Source: Hanleya hanleyi (taxonomy: Eukaryota > Mollusca > Polyplacophora > Lepidopleurida > Hanleyidae). Taken from it: 64,000 bases of DNA. Of the stretch, positions 10,801 through 25,800 are shown piece by piece (within the stretch, counting starts at the first letter, position 1; each line of letters starts with the position of its first letter). The DNA is taken from NCBI GenBank assembly GCA_036873755.1, contig JAVTVY010051539.1:124001-188000 (forward strand), given 5' to 3'. Position numbers and translations under genes: made by a program. The notes under the pieces were generated by a model. It was not told the origin of the DNA and ran no database searches. It saw only the letters and a program-made list of their open reading frames with translations.

Positions 10801-13800
10801 AACCGTGGCATGACCCATTGAAAATACCATTCTCTCAATGTAGAAAAAAAAACGAAACAGGCAAAATGAGAGAAACTTTTCACGATTGTCTTTTTTTTTA
10901 TGGGCATACATGGTACATGTACTAGGCCATTCAGTGACTTCTCGGAACTGTTGAGTTTACAGACAGTCAATTTAATTTTAACCAGAATGAACTGTTCGCA
11001 GGTTCAATATTGTATGCACTTGTATGTTTATGTATTATAAGTGTACATGTACTGTGGATGTTTTCTCATGGGAAAAAATGGTGTTTGACCTGACATTACT
11101 AATGGCTCAACTTTAGCACCAGCAGAAACACCTACCTAAAAAGATGTCATAATAAATGTGTGAGTGTGCATGCTCACTCAGTAGTATAACAGGTTCGTCA
11201 GGCACCTTGTCTGCTGAACTGATCAAAATTATAATGAATAATGTTAATGTTTAGTCATCTGGAAGGGAGGAGATCTTTTTGCTTTAATCGACAAACTGAA
11301 ACATACATGTACATGTTAATTTGATATCATGTTACAGTCTACATAGCCACAGGCTGGGTACATCTACCTCACAGATTCTCCCTTATTCTTATCTCACCTT
11401 ATGAAGTAAGGGGAGGTATTGTGAGAGGGGGAGAGAGGATGTTGTCTCCAATGTTGGTGTCCCCTCCCTGGAAATGATAAGGTTTTTGGTTTAACAAATT
11501 AAATAAAATTTAGAATAAAATAAAAACAAATATGAGAGGTTGGTATTCCACTAGGGGAATCAGTTATCACACTCCCCCGGGGGATTCGAGGGGCGCTTCA
11601 ATGTTAAAATCTGACAAGGTTTTTTGTTTAGCAAAAATACATATACATGTACACCTGTACATAGAAAGTAGGTTGTAGTTGTCAACTGTCACTGAATGGT
11701 TATGAAACTCTTCATGATTACAGGATGTACATGTATTTATGAGATAAAATATTTTTTGTCCAAATTATGGAAAATTATAAGGTTTATTGTTTTGCAATTT
11801 AGTGTACATGTACATGTGAATCTATAACGTTAGGACATTACCATGAAAATATTTCCAAACAGTTTTTGGTTTGATTGAGACTGGTAATGCCATCTACATG
11901 TATGCTTTCAATGCAGCTTCAGTGGATCACCCACAAGTCCAGATGTTGTGGTTCTCATAATGCTTGTACTGTTTAGTCATGGACTGAAGTAGTCAGAGGC
12001 AGAAGAGTACTGGTCAGTAGTCATGGACTGAAGAGTACTGGTCAGTAGTCAGAAACTGAAGAATACTGGTCAGTTGTCCTGGACTGAAGAGTACTGATCA
12101 GTAGTCAGAGACTGAAGAGTAGTCGTAGACTGAAGAGTACTGGTCAGTAGTTAGAGACTGAAGAGTACTTGTCAGTAGTTAGAGACTGAAGAGTACTGGT
12201 CAGTAGTCATGGACTGAAGAGTACTGTTCAGTAGTCGTAGACTGAAGAGTACTGGTCAGTAGTCCTGGACTGAAGAGTACTAGTCAGTAGTCATAGACTG
12301 AAGAGTACTGGTCAGTAGTCAGAGGCTGAAGAGTGTCTTGTGTGCTGTCCGCAGTGTTTTATAGGGTGAATGGAGGGTGTCTGGTTCCATGCTGCTTCAA
12401 AGATTTCTTTGAAGTAGCAGGAACGCAACTTCGCTGGGTGGTGCTTAGTTGGTTTGTTGCAATATACGGTAATTCCCCTAATAATTCGATCACCGAAAGT
12501 GCAGCAAAAATGCCATATATCCGGCAATATTCTTCATGGCACCAGCTACAAAGTGTCACATTTTGTCATTGTATGACTCTTCTTCAATTTGAATGAAGAA
12601 TGGGAATGTTACTTTTTCTCTGTGTTTGAATAACAGAGTTGAAAAGTGAACTTCCTATGATTGAATTATTAGGGGAATCATCGTAGCTGAAATATTGTTG
12701 AAAGCGACGATAAATTCTATTCACTCGCACTCATTCAGAGAATGAAGAGTACTGGTCAGCAGTCAGAGACTGAAGACTGCTGGTCAGTAATCAGACTGAA
12801 GAGTACTGGTCAGTAGTCAGACTGAAAAGTACTGGTCAGTAGTCCGACTGAAGAATACTGGTCAGTAATCAGAGACTGAAGACTGGTGGTCAGTAGTCAG
12901 AGACTGAATAATACTGATCAGTAGTCAGAGACTGAAAAGTACTGATCATTAGTCAGAGACTGAAGAGTAATGTCTAATGATCAGTAGTCAGAGACTGTAG
13001 AGTAATGATCAGTATTGTATCCTGCAAGAGAGAAGCGGTCAACAGTTTTCAATGATGCCGGCGAGTCATCATGATGTTCCAAAAATATCAAATCCGTATC
13101 GCTGATCAGTATTCTTAATCCATAATATTCATTGTAAAGTCGTCATCTAAAGAATGATGTATCTCAGTCACGATTTGATTGTGACTGTTCATATGAGTAC
13201 CATGAGGATCTTGAAGTACATGGGTTCATGCGGCCCCTAGCCCCGGGTTAAGCGGAATTACACACAAGTTACGAAACGTAACGCCATAGATCTTGCACGC
13301 TACGCTCGTATTTTGCTATCAGCATGCGATATGTATCGCCAAATTTGAGAAACTTTGAGTGGAGGCGCTTGGTGGTGCAGCCCTGTTTTATAAGCTTCTG
13401 CAACAATGTTTTGTGACGTTGATTAAAATCGTCACATTTAACACAGGATCTAGCAAATGCTACTAGGCGTGATATGTATATGCCATATGCAGGTCCCACT
13501 GGAATATTACTGTCCAGAAAGGGATAGCTTACGATGTCGAAATTGTAATCATCTCTTTTGTCATACAGTCGACGAGAGAGAAGGCCCGCTTCATTTTTAT
13601 AGAGATATAGGTCTAAATACGATGTGCCTGTAGGTTATCTGTAGTTTCCTTCAAATCCAGTGAAGGTGGATATATATATCCTTCACTGCGATGAGCGATG
13701 AGTACTGATCCGTAGTGAGAGACTGAAGAGTAATGATCAGTAGTGAGAGACTGAAGAGTAATGATCAGTAGTGAGAGACTGAAGAGTAATGATCAGTAGT

Positions 13801-16800
13801 GAGAGACTGAAGAGTAATGATCAGTAGTCAGAGACTGAAGAGTAATGATCAGTAGTCAGAGACTGAAGAGTAATGATCAGTAGTGAGAGACTGTAGAGTA
13901 ATGATCAGTAGTGAGAGACTGAAGAGTAATGGTCAGTAGTCAGAGACTGAAGAATAATGATCAGTAGTCAGAGACTGAAGAGTAATGATCAGTAGTCAGA
14001 GACTGAAGAGTAATGATCAGTAGTGAGAGACTGTAGAGTAATGATCAGTAGTGAGAGACTGAAGAGTAATGGTCAGTAGTCAGAGACTGAAGAGTAGTGA
14101 TCAGTAGTCAGAGACTGAAGAGTAATGATCAGTAGTGAGAGACTGAAGAGTAATGATCAGTAGTCAGAGACTGAAGAGTAATGATCAGTAGTCAGAGACT
14201 GAAGAGTAATGATCAGTAGTCAGAGACTGAAGAGTAGTGATCAGTAGTCAGAGACTGAAGAGTAATGATCAGTAGTGAGAGACAGTGAAGACTGAAGAGT
14301 AATGATGATCAGTAGTGATCAGTAGACTGAAGAGTAGTGATCAGTAGTCAGAGACTGAAGAGTAATGATCAGTAGTGAGAGACTGAAGAGTAGTGATCAG
14401 TAGTGAGAGACTGAAGAGTAGTGATCAGTAGTGAGAGACTGAAGAGTAATGGTCAGTAGTCAGAGACTGAAGAGTAGTGATCAGTAGTCAGAGACTGAAG
14501 AGTAGTGATCAGTAGTCAGAGACTGAAGAGTAATGATCAGTAGTGAGAGACTGAAGAGTAATGATCAGTAGTCAGAGACTGAAGAGTAGTGATCAGTAGT
14601 CAGAGACTGAAGAGTAATGATCAGTAGTCAGAGACTGAAGAGTAGTGATCAGTAGTCAGAGACTGAAGAGTAATGATCAGTAGTGAGAGACTGAAGAGTA
14701 GTGATCAGTAGTCAGAGACTGAAGAGTAGTGATCACTAGTCAGAGACTGAAGAGTAATGATCAGTAGTGAGAGACTGAAGAGTAGTGATCAGTAGTCAGA
14801 GACTGAAGAGTAGTGATCAGTAGTCAGAGACTGAAGAGTAATGATCAGTAGTCCTGGACTGAAGCAGGTGTAGCCAGGATTTAAAAAATGCCTGTCCGAA
14901 ACTCGCATTTTGTCAAATTTTACGTGTCTATTTTCTATTTTCTATTTTCTCCTATCTATCCCATGTTAAAATTTCCATTTTTTTGCCTGTCCAAATGTGG
15001 TAGACGCCTCTCCAGTGGACAGGTCTCAGGCTGACACTGAAGTGTACTGATCAGTAGTCCAAGACTGAAGTCAGGCCTTGTGATTTGAGGCGCGCGATCG
15101 CGCATGCGCACCATAACGCGCCTGAAGAGGCACTGAGGTGCGTTTTGAACGCGCGCCTTAAACTTTATGACCCCCTTCAAACTTTCGCTATGACAAATTT
15201 TGACGCGAATCTGCCGATCCATTCGCGTGAAGATTCGCCTGACAGGGCATCCGGGCGAATCGAAACGGATTCGCATAGAATTGAACGTAAAATTAAACGT
15301 CACCAGTTGAAAACTTACTATTGAGCCCCGTTCACCGATCATCAACGTGCATACAGTTATTGCTGTCGAAAACTGGACTCTATATCATCTATCTATTGCC
15401 ACGTGCCAGTCCTAGCATGTTCGCGCGTTTTCATTGGCTCGTTTACGGCAGCCCGCCAATCGCTGTCATTGAAACAAGTGTCACGGGCCAACTTCCGCTT
15501 GGCCATTTGAAAACGAAAGGATGAAATGTCTTCCGACACAGGGCCTAAAAACGCGGAAACAAATTAGAAAAACGGCCCTGTTTCAGTGGGAAAATAGCCT
15601 GAGAGATAACTTTGCATTCCATTTTAACGATGTGGGCGATAAGGTGGTACAGGCCTTTTGCAAAGTGTGCCGGAAACACTACGATCAACTAAACACTGCA
15701 TGTGTATTGAGGCAAAATAGTAGCCGACGTCAGTTACGGCAAAAACGAAACTAGATACCTGCTGAAGCCAAACTTGGTTAGACACGTAAACAGCGATGGA
15801 CATCGTGAGTGTTTGAAAACTGAAACTGATTCAGACATTCCAAATTTCTGTTACTGAAGGCAATTGAATGATTGAAGTGATGATGATGACGATGTAAAAA
15901 TTGCCATGTGCCTGTCCTACATGTAGTCAGTTTGTTTTACAATTTGTGGTTTTTCAGAGTTTTATTTCTATTTTGCCAATCTTGTTTTCAACCTTTCGCT
16001 CAAGCTCATTAACTGATAGTGTGAATTTTAAATACAAAAAAAAAAACAACTTAAAACAGTGTTTCTTGATTTTATTATTACCTCATTATCTTTCATAGCT
16101 AATGTGGAGTAAACCAGTAAATATTAGTTCCCCCTGGATTCTCCTGAAACATTGCTGCGAGAATCCATGAATGGCTGGATTCTCGGCCAGCACACATTTA
16201 TTTCAATTCACACCTTAACGTTTCATACACTGTATCACACACCTTAAAAAATTTAGGTGTGCATTTTAGGTGTGCTAACCACACACCTCGCACGATTTTA
16301 GGTGTGCTTTAATCACTCGCCAGGGCCCGTACAAATCACAAGGCCTGTGAAGTGTACTGATCAATAGTCCAGGATTGAAGTGTACTGATCAGTAGTCCAG
16401 AACTGAAGTGTACTGATCAGTAGTCCAGGACTGAAGTGTACTGACCAGTAGTCCAGGATTGAAGTGTACTGATCAGTAGTCCAGGACTGAAGTGTACTGA
16501 TCAATAGTCCAGGATTGAAGTGTACTGATCAGTAGTCCAGGATTGAAGTGTACTGATCAGTAGTCCAGAACTGAAGTGTACTGATCAGTAGTCCTGGACT
16601 GAAGAGTATTGGTCAGTATTCAGAGACTGAAGAGTACTGACCAGTAGTCATGAACTGAGGAGTAATGATCAGCAGGGCTCGAAATAAGAAAAATCAGAGG
16701 ACATGCTATTTTTTCCACCTATGTCAACTGCTAATAATATAATTGAACAACTATTTCAGAAGAAAGGAAATTTGCTGTAAATTCTTCATAGACAACAGTG

Positions 16801-19800
16801 AGGTCATCTGAATATTGAATCATATGACTTCAAGAGGAGCCTATCAAACCTAACCAATTACCTCCTTCAGAAAAGATGCACCGGTGAAAACCCTGTTGCT
16901 CATTGGTTTGGTATGCTGAAGCCAGACTCAGGATGTTAGCCACGATTCAAACCCTGCCTGTCCAAAATCCCATTTTGCCAAATTTTACCTGTCCACTTTC
17001 CATTTTCTCCTATCTCTCCCATGTTTACTTTTCCAATTGTTGCCTGTCCAAATATGGAATATGCTTGTCATGGGGACAGGTCTCTGGGTAACATGCATGG
17101 TAGAGATTTCACCTTTGGTATCCAGGATTGTTGAGTTGTCAACCACAAGTCTATCAAATTTAGGTACATGGCAATGATTGTCGTGGGTTTCATGGCAACC
17201 TCACACAAAATGTCCATAGGACGATGTAAATGCAAATCGCTCCGGGTAGAGACTTCAAATTTGGTATGCAGGATTTTTGGGTATTTGACCACAAGCCTAT
17301 TGAATTTTGGTACATGGTAATGATTTTTGTGGTTTCCATGACAACATGTAATGTGAATGCAATAGAAGCCAAACCTTTCCAGCTAGAGACTTTCAATTTA
17401 GTCAAATTATTATCACATCTCGTCCAATGCATCCAATATCCCACAGTGAATTTCAACACATTTCAATCTTTTACAAGCCACTGCTATCATCTGCATTCAA
17501 CCAAATCTTCCAGGCTTTTATACATTTTCCATTCATTGTGTACCACAGTGACTGAAACTGTCTAGCTGAGAGGTTGTTGCACCTTTTAGGTGCTACCTAA
17601 TGTACATATTTTTGACAGACTGTGCCGTGTAATCATTTTAACTAAATTTGGTGGAAATACATTGTACAGGTGCAACATCAGAAAAGCACATGTCAGATTA
17701 CATGGTTCCTGCTGTCACCACATGACATGTTTGGACACTCCTTGCTTCGTTTTAGGATTTCATTCATAAAATGGTGGGAAATTGCAATGCATGTCCACCC
17801 GACATACAGCGAACAGACCAACTGTTTAGCAGGACAGAAATCATCCTTTGGTTATTCCTGTTCATCAATATAATTGGTTATGAAAGGTTATGACATGTTC
17901 AAATTGGTGAATATGACTTCTGGATCTTCATCTGAACATTTTGGACACAGCATTAGACGCCTTAGCTGACATGTATTTTCAAGGCTTCGGCCTGTACCTT
18001 TATAGTACATATCGTACATGTAAATTGTATATATGTATATATTGTTGTGGAAGACAAATTAATCCCTGGGATTTTAAAACAAAGATATACTTTCTTGTTC
18101 TACGTATTACATGTACTAGTAATGATGTACAAGAGTAATTAGGGTTTCCAGTTAATTCCATTGTTTAACTTCATTCTGTGTTTAAAAGCTCACATACCCT
18201 GAAGCCATAGATTTCTGTATGAATTCCACAATAACATTGCTGTGCTCAACCTAGCATGGTTTGTTGTTGGGAGTGTAACATGTTTTCCATGCCTCACTGA
18301 CTTTCAGGCAGATTTTCTATGATTTTAATATAGATCAACCTAATGCTTTCAGTCAATCTTTCAGCGTCACACACACACACACACAATATATATGACTGCA
18401 ATTATTAATCGAGACATTGTATCTTTGAATATATATATATGACACATTTACATGTATGTTCATGTCTGGGTGAATAACAGGCCTGACTTCTAAAATTTAA
18501 TAGGGTAGCTCGAGCCTTGGTTCAAGATGTTTCTGTTGAATAAAGTTAAGAATATTCCAGTGTGATACATCCTCCATAATGTATACTCCATTCCAGCCCT
18601 GAATGCAGATGTGTGCATAACAGAGCTTACTGGAACAGTCCGCTGAAACTAACAGCCAATTATGAATGGATGGCGTTGCAACATGCTTTGCCATGTTCAC
18701 AGACAAGCTGAGTTTATAATGTGAATATGCTGTAGAACGATCTCTTTGAGGTCATCCAGGAAATGACACGGATACATACAACTGAGTTCAAAGAGAATAA
18801 AATATTCGACACGTCTGGCTTCTAATTTGCTCAAATATGGGTATATTCTGAGAGGTCATCGGGTGAATGTGATTTGGCACTCCTAAAAATGATGACTGGT
18901 CTAAGCTCTATAGCTATACCAAACCTATAGCTGGTGAAGTCCTGTGGAATACACATTCTCCTTCTCCTTGTTCTCCCAACTTCCGGTATTTAGTTCTCAA
19001 CAACTTCATCGATTTCTCTTAAATTTACCAGAATCAAGCATGTCATCAAGCAGATATCGCGTACCAGTAGGTCAAATGTCAAGGTCACTGTGGCCTAAAA
19101 ATTGGGCAATGATCGAAATTCATTTTTTTCGTTGAGTGGATACATCATTGGCAGGCGATATGCCAGGTACTGAAATTATTAACGGCCAAATAGGTCAAAG
19201 GTCAACGTCATGATGAAAACATTGTCCAGTTCAAATATGTGGATTGTGATTGAAGGTAAAGGCCACTGGGGATATCAGGAAACTATTGAAAATCTCGTTT
19301 GTGTTAGTGGATGCATCAATAAGTACTAATGTGTCAGGTATATGTACCAAGATTGAGGTCCAAAGTTCAGCTGTCCAGATCACTGACCACCATCATGCAG
19401 GGCTCGCTTTAGAACATGAGAGATGACCTGCAAAAAAAAACCCCTTCCAAAAAATTTGCAGGTCAAATCCAAGATGACCTGCAATTGCAAAATTTGACCT
19501 GCATTTTTTTAATAAGATTTTCGAAATTCTTTGATGGACCACAGCTCAATAACGGACTTTACACTTAATGTGTGATCACGCAATCTTTTTTGATTGTACG
19601 AGTGCCGCTAATCCAAGCTTGTTGAAAATTTCTCACCGTTTGAATTTGCCGTTCGTACTTCGAACACAGCGAGCAGTTCATTTCTGTCACAATATCATGT
19701 CCGTTTTTTTTCTCCTTTTTCGTAATGTTGAGCCAGTCGTTAAACCCCCACGATCGTACAGTTGATACTTTTGCCATCACACAATTTATTTCATTATTTG

Positions 19801-22800
19801 GCAGCCCGGCAAATTAATCTGTCAGTTCATTTTGGCCAGTCTCTCAGCAACAAACGAACGGAAATAGGATTCCTAGAACAGCGGCGCACGCATGCTTAAG
19901 GACAGTAAAGGGAGACAACAGTTCTCTATTTCCAAGTAATGTGCGAGTAGACTCCCCTGAACATATTTACTTTTGCCATCGATCTGAACTCGACCACGAC
20001 GATGTATTTTGTGTTGAAAAAGATGAAAAGTTTTCTACCTTTTGGACATGCCGTCGACGAAAATGATCTCCAGAATATCCACTGAACAGAAGATAATAAC
20101 AATTTCTGCCACAGAAATTATGACCTGCAATTTTTTTTTTTTTTTTTTTTTTTTGCAGGCGAATTTTCACATGGCCTGCAACACCTCAAATTTGGCCTGC
20201 AAATTGCAATTTGCAGGCCGCCAATTCGAGCCCTGTCATGACCATGCAGACACTCACAGTAACATGTAAGATTCATAGATTTTAATAACGTGGTCCGTAG
20301 TGCCATTTGGATTCTTGATAAACAGTGTCATACATACATGTAATTGTACTGTGCATATAGTGACATACATAACTTATGTGTACACATAGCTTGAGCTCAG
20401 CCCTTAAAGCTTAAGATCTCCAGTACTACACATGTTTTGTCAGTTTTAGTGGGAGAACTGCTCTATCTTCTCCTCCCGACTACTGTTATTCCTAACTTTT
20501 CATATGCCCACCCAAAAGGTGGACGTATTATGTGGTGGCGGTTTTGATCCATCTATCCATCTATCCCCACATGTCCGGTCTATATCTGGGACAGTTTTTT
20601 ACCCCTAGGGTATTATCATCGTCATCGGCATCGTCTGTCCATCCGTCTGTCTATCTTTTATGCGGACACGATATCGCAAGAAGGATTATAGCCAGGCATT
20701 GTAAATTAATACCTCGTATGCATCTGGTGAGGGGTCTGATGCCTATTGAAAATGACCGACCTTGACCTATTTTATCAAAAACAAATTCTATAATTTGTTA
20801 TATTTTTTTTTGAAGGATTAAAGCTAGGGTTTCTATATTCATATTAGTTCTGGAGTTACGATGTAGGATCTCAAGGAAAATGTGGTTAATTTCTCCCAAA
20901 ATAGCTGAAATAGCGCCAATGAATTCTGATGCATGCGCAGAAGTGTTCTTAAAGCAAATTGTATTGGGAATTAGCAGATGCATGGTTTGGACACTGGGTA
21001 ATCCATTGTTGGTGTATCAATTGATGCACGGGTTCGAGCCCAGCTGGTCCATGTGTGAAAGTTTGTCAGTTACTTGCTGAAGGGCGGTGGTTCTCTCCGG
21101 GTACTCCGGCTTCCTCCACCAACCAAACTGACTGTCACCATATGAGTGAAACAAACTTGAGTGTGACATCAAGCCAAATTCCCTCCCTCAATTGATGCAA
21201 GAGTATGATATTATCAACACAAATTTTATGGGGAAAGATGTGTTCCCTCATCTTTTCTTTTTGTCCATTGCTACGATGGTCACCATGGAAATAAGAGTAA
21301 AATTATGTTGGCTATCATCACCAGTCACTCCAATATCACTTTCATGATCACTATATATTGTTTCATCAAAATAAAAAAGTTTTGTCATGTTCTACTCTGG
21401 GGTGGGGTACACCCTATTTCTAGGTCTCTTTTTTTTTGGCCCAGGCAACTCCACTAAAGTTTCAGTGCAGTCGCATTGATCGGCGCTTCTGAAAATCTGA
21501 GGACTGTTTTATATGCGGGTCTTAAAATTGTGTTTTAGCGCATCTGACACTGAGAAATTTCCACCCTGTACTGTATGTGACCGCTTAATGATTGTACATG
21601 TATAATCTATAAGATATCAATTGTCTAATACAATACATGTATATAAAGTTGTATTTAATCTTTAAGATATCTAATGTCTTATATAATCTCTAAGATATCT
21701 GATATGTCATATTTTGCAGTCTCGAGGGCTTCATTTTCGGCACACGGATAACGTAAACCACTGGTTCGCTGCCATGAGAGAAGTCGGTTTACCAAAGGTA
21801 TGAGATATTCAGTTTTCTTGAGTATGAACTACAGCCTTCATACACGTGTATCAGACCTTGCATTTTGAGGGGCGCAATCGCTCCTGCTCCCTATCGCGTG
21901 CCTAAAAGGCATCCCCAGCACGCGATTTATAGCGCGCCTTTATTCCGATCGTTTAATTTTCTTTCCTATTGAAAAATGCAACGAATAGGCCAGTGCAAAT
22001 TAATTCTATGTTTCTCGTCAGGACAGCTTTTCAAATCAATGAGGGAGGGCAAAAAACACAACACAGTCAGAGATAAAAACACGGACAAAATGGACTTTTC
22101 CCCCAAATTTTTCAAAACTTGGGAAAAGTTTTCTGACGTACATAATAACAAACTATAACAACATATTTAAACAATTTATTAAATGTTCAATCAAATTAAA
22201 CTACTTAAAACATAGACCCCAGTGGTCCAAGTCCATCAATGTTTTTTCAAATGAGGTGGGCAGGTGTTTTTTTTATTATTATTTTTTTCTTTTGGCCCAC
22301 ATATTATATTCAAAAACTTCAAGCACCATGAATAGAAAGGTGATGACGGAGAATGTCCTGCCCAGTCTACTTTCATACATAGACAAATTTCCCCTAATTT
22401 CTGCAAAATTAAAAATTGCCAAAAGCTTTGTTGTTGTCTGAACCATGTGAAATTCACATAGTCAGATGGCATGTGTGACTACATTTATGGTAGAATTTCG
22501 ATGCAAGTTACACCTTTCTTGAGGAATTTGAAGATTTTAGGCAAGCAGTATATTCCAATTATATGTACTACAAAAGTTGTCTCCCCTCGTCAATTGCTGA
22601 TTCCAGTAATATTGAGCCAGCCAGCAGAATCCCATTGGAATTATCAATTAACTGGATTATCTACAGAAAAATATCTGCTCTGTTTGTCTTGTGAATACAA
22701 GCTGAAGGAATAAAGCCAACAATATAATTTACCATCGGTACTCACTTGAAAAAACACAAGACTTAGTCCCTTTCCATTTCAGAACAGGTCCGAATTTTGC

Positions 22801-25800
22801 ATGCACCCGGCTACCACGCACGTGCATCAGGAAGTAAAATTTGCCGCGGGAAATTGACAAAGTTGACAGGACCCACAACAGTGACCAAAGATCGGCTTGA
22901 AATAAATTTTCAATAAATTATTTCTTGGATTGTCCATTCCTTCAGATAGATCTAGACTTCTAACAGGTACATGTATTTAAGAAAATAGATCACATTTTAT
23001 CGTTTTTCTAGATGAAATTCTACTTGTCGCATGGACAGGTAGATTTGTTTTTCACTTGTCGCCGGGAAAATTCAATTGTCCGCGGCAGATAGACAGGCAT
23101 TATATCGACCGCTGTAACTAAAGCACATCAAATCTGGTAAACCATATAAACTTAAGTTAAATTAGACTTAGTGACTTTGTGTTTTTATCTGCCACATTTG
23201 GCAAAATTCTACGCGGTATACAGTTGTATTGGCTTCACATTCACATAAAACCTAGGCGCGCGGCGACGCGAAACATAGAATCAATATTCCCCGGCCTTAT
23301 CTATCAATTGCACGCTGAGAAGGAGGATATCCTTCCCACTTTCAGTGGTCGAAATTTGTATTTTTTTTCTTTAACCATTTGGCTACCAGACATAACAAAT
23401 TATTCGCCACGTTGGCGAGGAGATAATTTTTTCACTCGCCGAAGGTTGAGCTATTTAGTGATCATGCAATTGGCTCAGCTGTGCTATTTCACTGTGTTGG
23501 TAGAGCAAGAATGCTTGTAGTAGGTTATCTCCCTTGACAACCTATTAATAGCTGCAGCTGTTCCAGGTAGAATAGCCGTTTCGACTGGCTATTTACATGT
23601 ATGCAGCCAGGAATCTCCTCAATGAAATATTTGGGCAACTATTTTTTTGGGGGGGTGGGGCAACCATATTCTTATGTTTCAGAATTTTGCGTACCCATCA
23701 GATGGCAAAATTAACCCCATCATAATGATATATTCTTTATTTATCCAAAAAGAAATTCCATGTCTATTCTCAGGCTTAGATCTAGGGTCCCACAGCGTCC
23801 TTAAAAAGGACACTGGTATGAAATCAAATGACTGATTTTTGCATAAAATCAAATGATTTTATTTCAGAATACATACTTGAAGCAGCCAGAAAGTGAAGTG
23901 AAATGTAAACTGACATTAAGTGTTGCAAGAATACACCCCAAAAATCCCAATGGACAAATTTTTCATCATATGTATGGCAAATTATGGACTTTCTGACTTC
24001 TTGCAAGACATCTTGGAAATTGCATTTTTTCAAATACGGGCAGTGTTATTTCAAATAAGGACTCTGGTTAAAATATCTGGATCTAACCCTGATTCTAAGG
24101 GCAAAGTATGAACAATATATATGTGGACAGGACATTCATACGCCTGTTTCAGTAAACAGGAACTATTGCCTTGAAAAGACCTTTGAGGAGGCCTTGAAAA
24201 TTTGAAGCCTCAAGGTGTACGAACCCTGTTAATTAGTTGTCTGAAAATTTGTGTTTGTTGATTAAATACTCTTGAAAAATGGCAATCGTTGATCTGGAAA
24301 ACTTTTGGAATTTCAATTGTGTGTGAGTGTATGAACCCTGATTTAATTTATCACCCATTTCTCTATTCTCTGGACATTGAACTATTGATTGATTTAGAAG
24401 GGGTCTACATTAGTACTAGTAACTAAGAGCCTATGAAATAATATAGCCATGACTTTTTGCCTTCATTTAAATATAAAAACAAATGTAATTATTCTCTGCT
24501 TTATTACAATCCAATTATACCAATGTTGTAAAAATGATAAGACATTGTCAAATAACTTTACTTTCGAGAAGACGTCTCTGATTTTAGTCTTTCCATCGGC
24601 AATTGTACTTCATTGACAGATTATGACCTAATACTGATACTAAATTTGTGTGTAGGCCTACTTATACTGCGAAATTCTCTGATTATCTCCCTTTGTATAT
24701 TCGTCAAACATAGCCATGGGCAAGTAACTCCAGTATTACAGGCTGTACACATAGATCGATGTGGTGGGTATTGTGGCGGTCGGTTCATGGCTGCTGGTTC
24801 AAGTTTTGAAACTTGGAAAAGGTGTTATTTCTGAGAAGTTCCCGTCTTCATATGTTGTATGCACCAGTGCAATAAAAAGGGGATTTCCCTTAGACAGTAC
24901 ATCACGGCCTCAATGCAGGTACTGAAACATTGTGGCTGAAATTTGCCCGTGTTTTGACAGTTCTGCCCTTGCAGATCAAGGATACATGGGTCACTGGCTA
25001 ATACACTGATTAGGAGGCATTTGGTTCTTGTATTTAAGAACCTCTCTTGAGATTTCATGAGATCTTATCACATTTTGTATTTGAATGTATGCACACTTTG
25101 AATAAAGATGATTTATCACATGATGTATAGAGTTTGTACATGATCATCATCTTGTACAGTTAGAATGTACCTGACAATGATAGACATTAACGTTGATTGC
25201 TCTCGTCTTTTCCTCGATCATCACAATTTTTAAGCAATATGTACTTTTAGGTGCAATCCACATGGTTCCAAGGCTTGCATTTATGTGAATAATGAATAAC
25301 ATTAAAAAACCAAACCTACTTTTGACCATTTGAAAAAATAATTATTTATTGTTTGTAAAATTCATGTTCATGAAACATTTCATAATTAAACTCGTTTATT
25401 ATCCCCTGCCTGACCCTGGTCAGGGGATATAGAATCGCCACATGTGTGTATGTGTGTCATGTTTTCCACGTTAACACAATATCTTCAAAAGTATTGATTC
25501 AATTCATTCCAAATTTTAACTGAAGATATAATTGGGGCCTGTTGACTTTGAGGTCACTGGGTTAAAGGCCAACATCACTTGGGTTAGTGAACTTCCAAAA
25601 AGAGGAAAATCTCCAGTTCCAGATGCAGGTGGCCAAAAAGCTTACCTGTCTGCTTTTAGTATTACCTGAACAAGTGATCATGGAAATTGACAAGTACATG
25701 TAATTCAAGATTAATGACAAACTAAATGTTGTATGCTACCAATAAATTAATGACACCTTGTTTCCATGCACCAATTAGCAGCTGTTTTGAATGAATTTTG

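Noticed and set aside
13690..14864. 28-bp direct repeats as a possible CRISPR array
   Set aside because: The units are contiguous without unique spacers, are variable themselves, and the genome is animal. It is a minisatellite.
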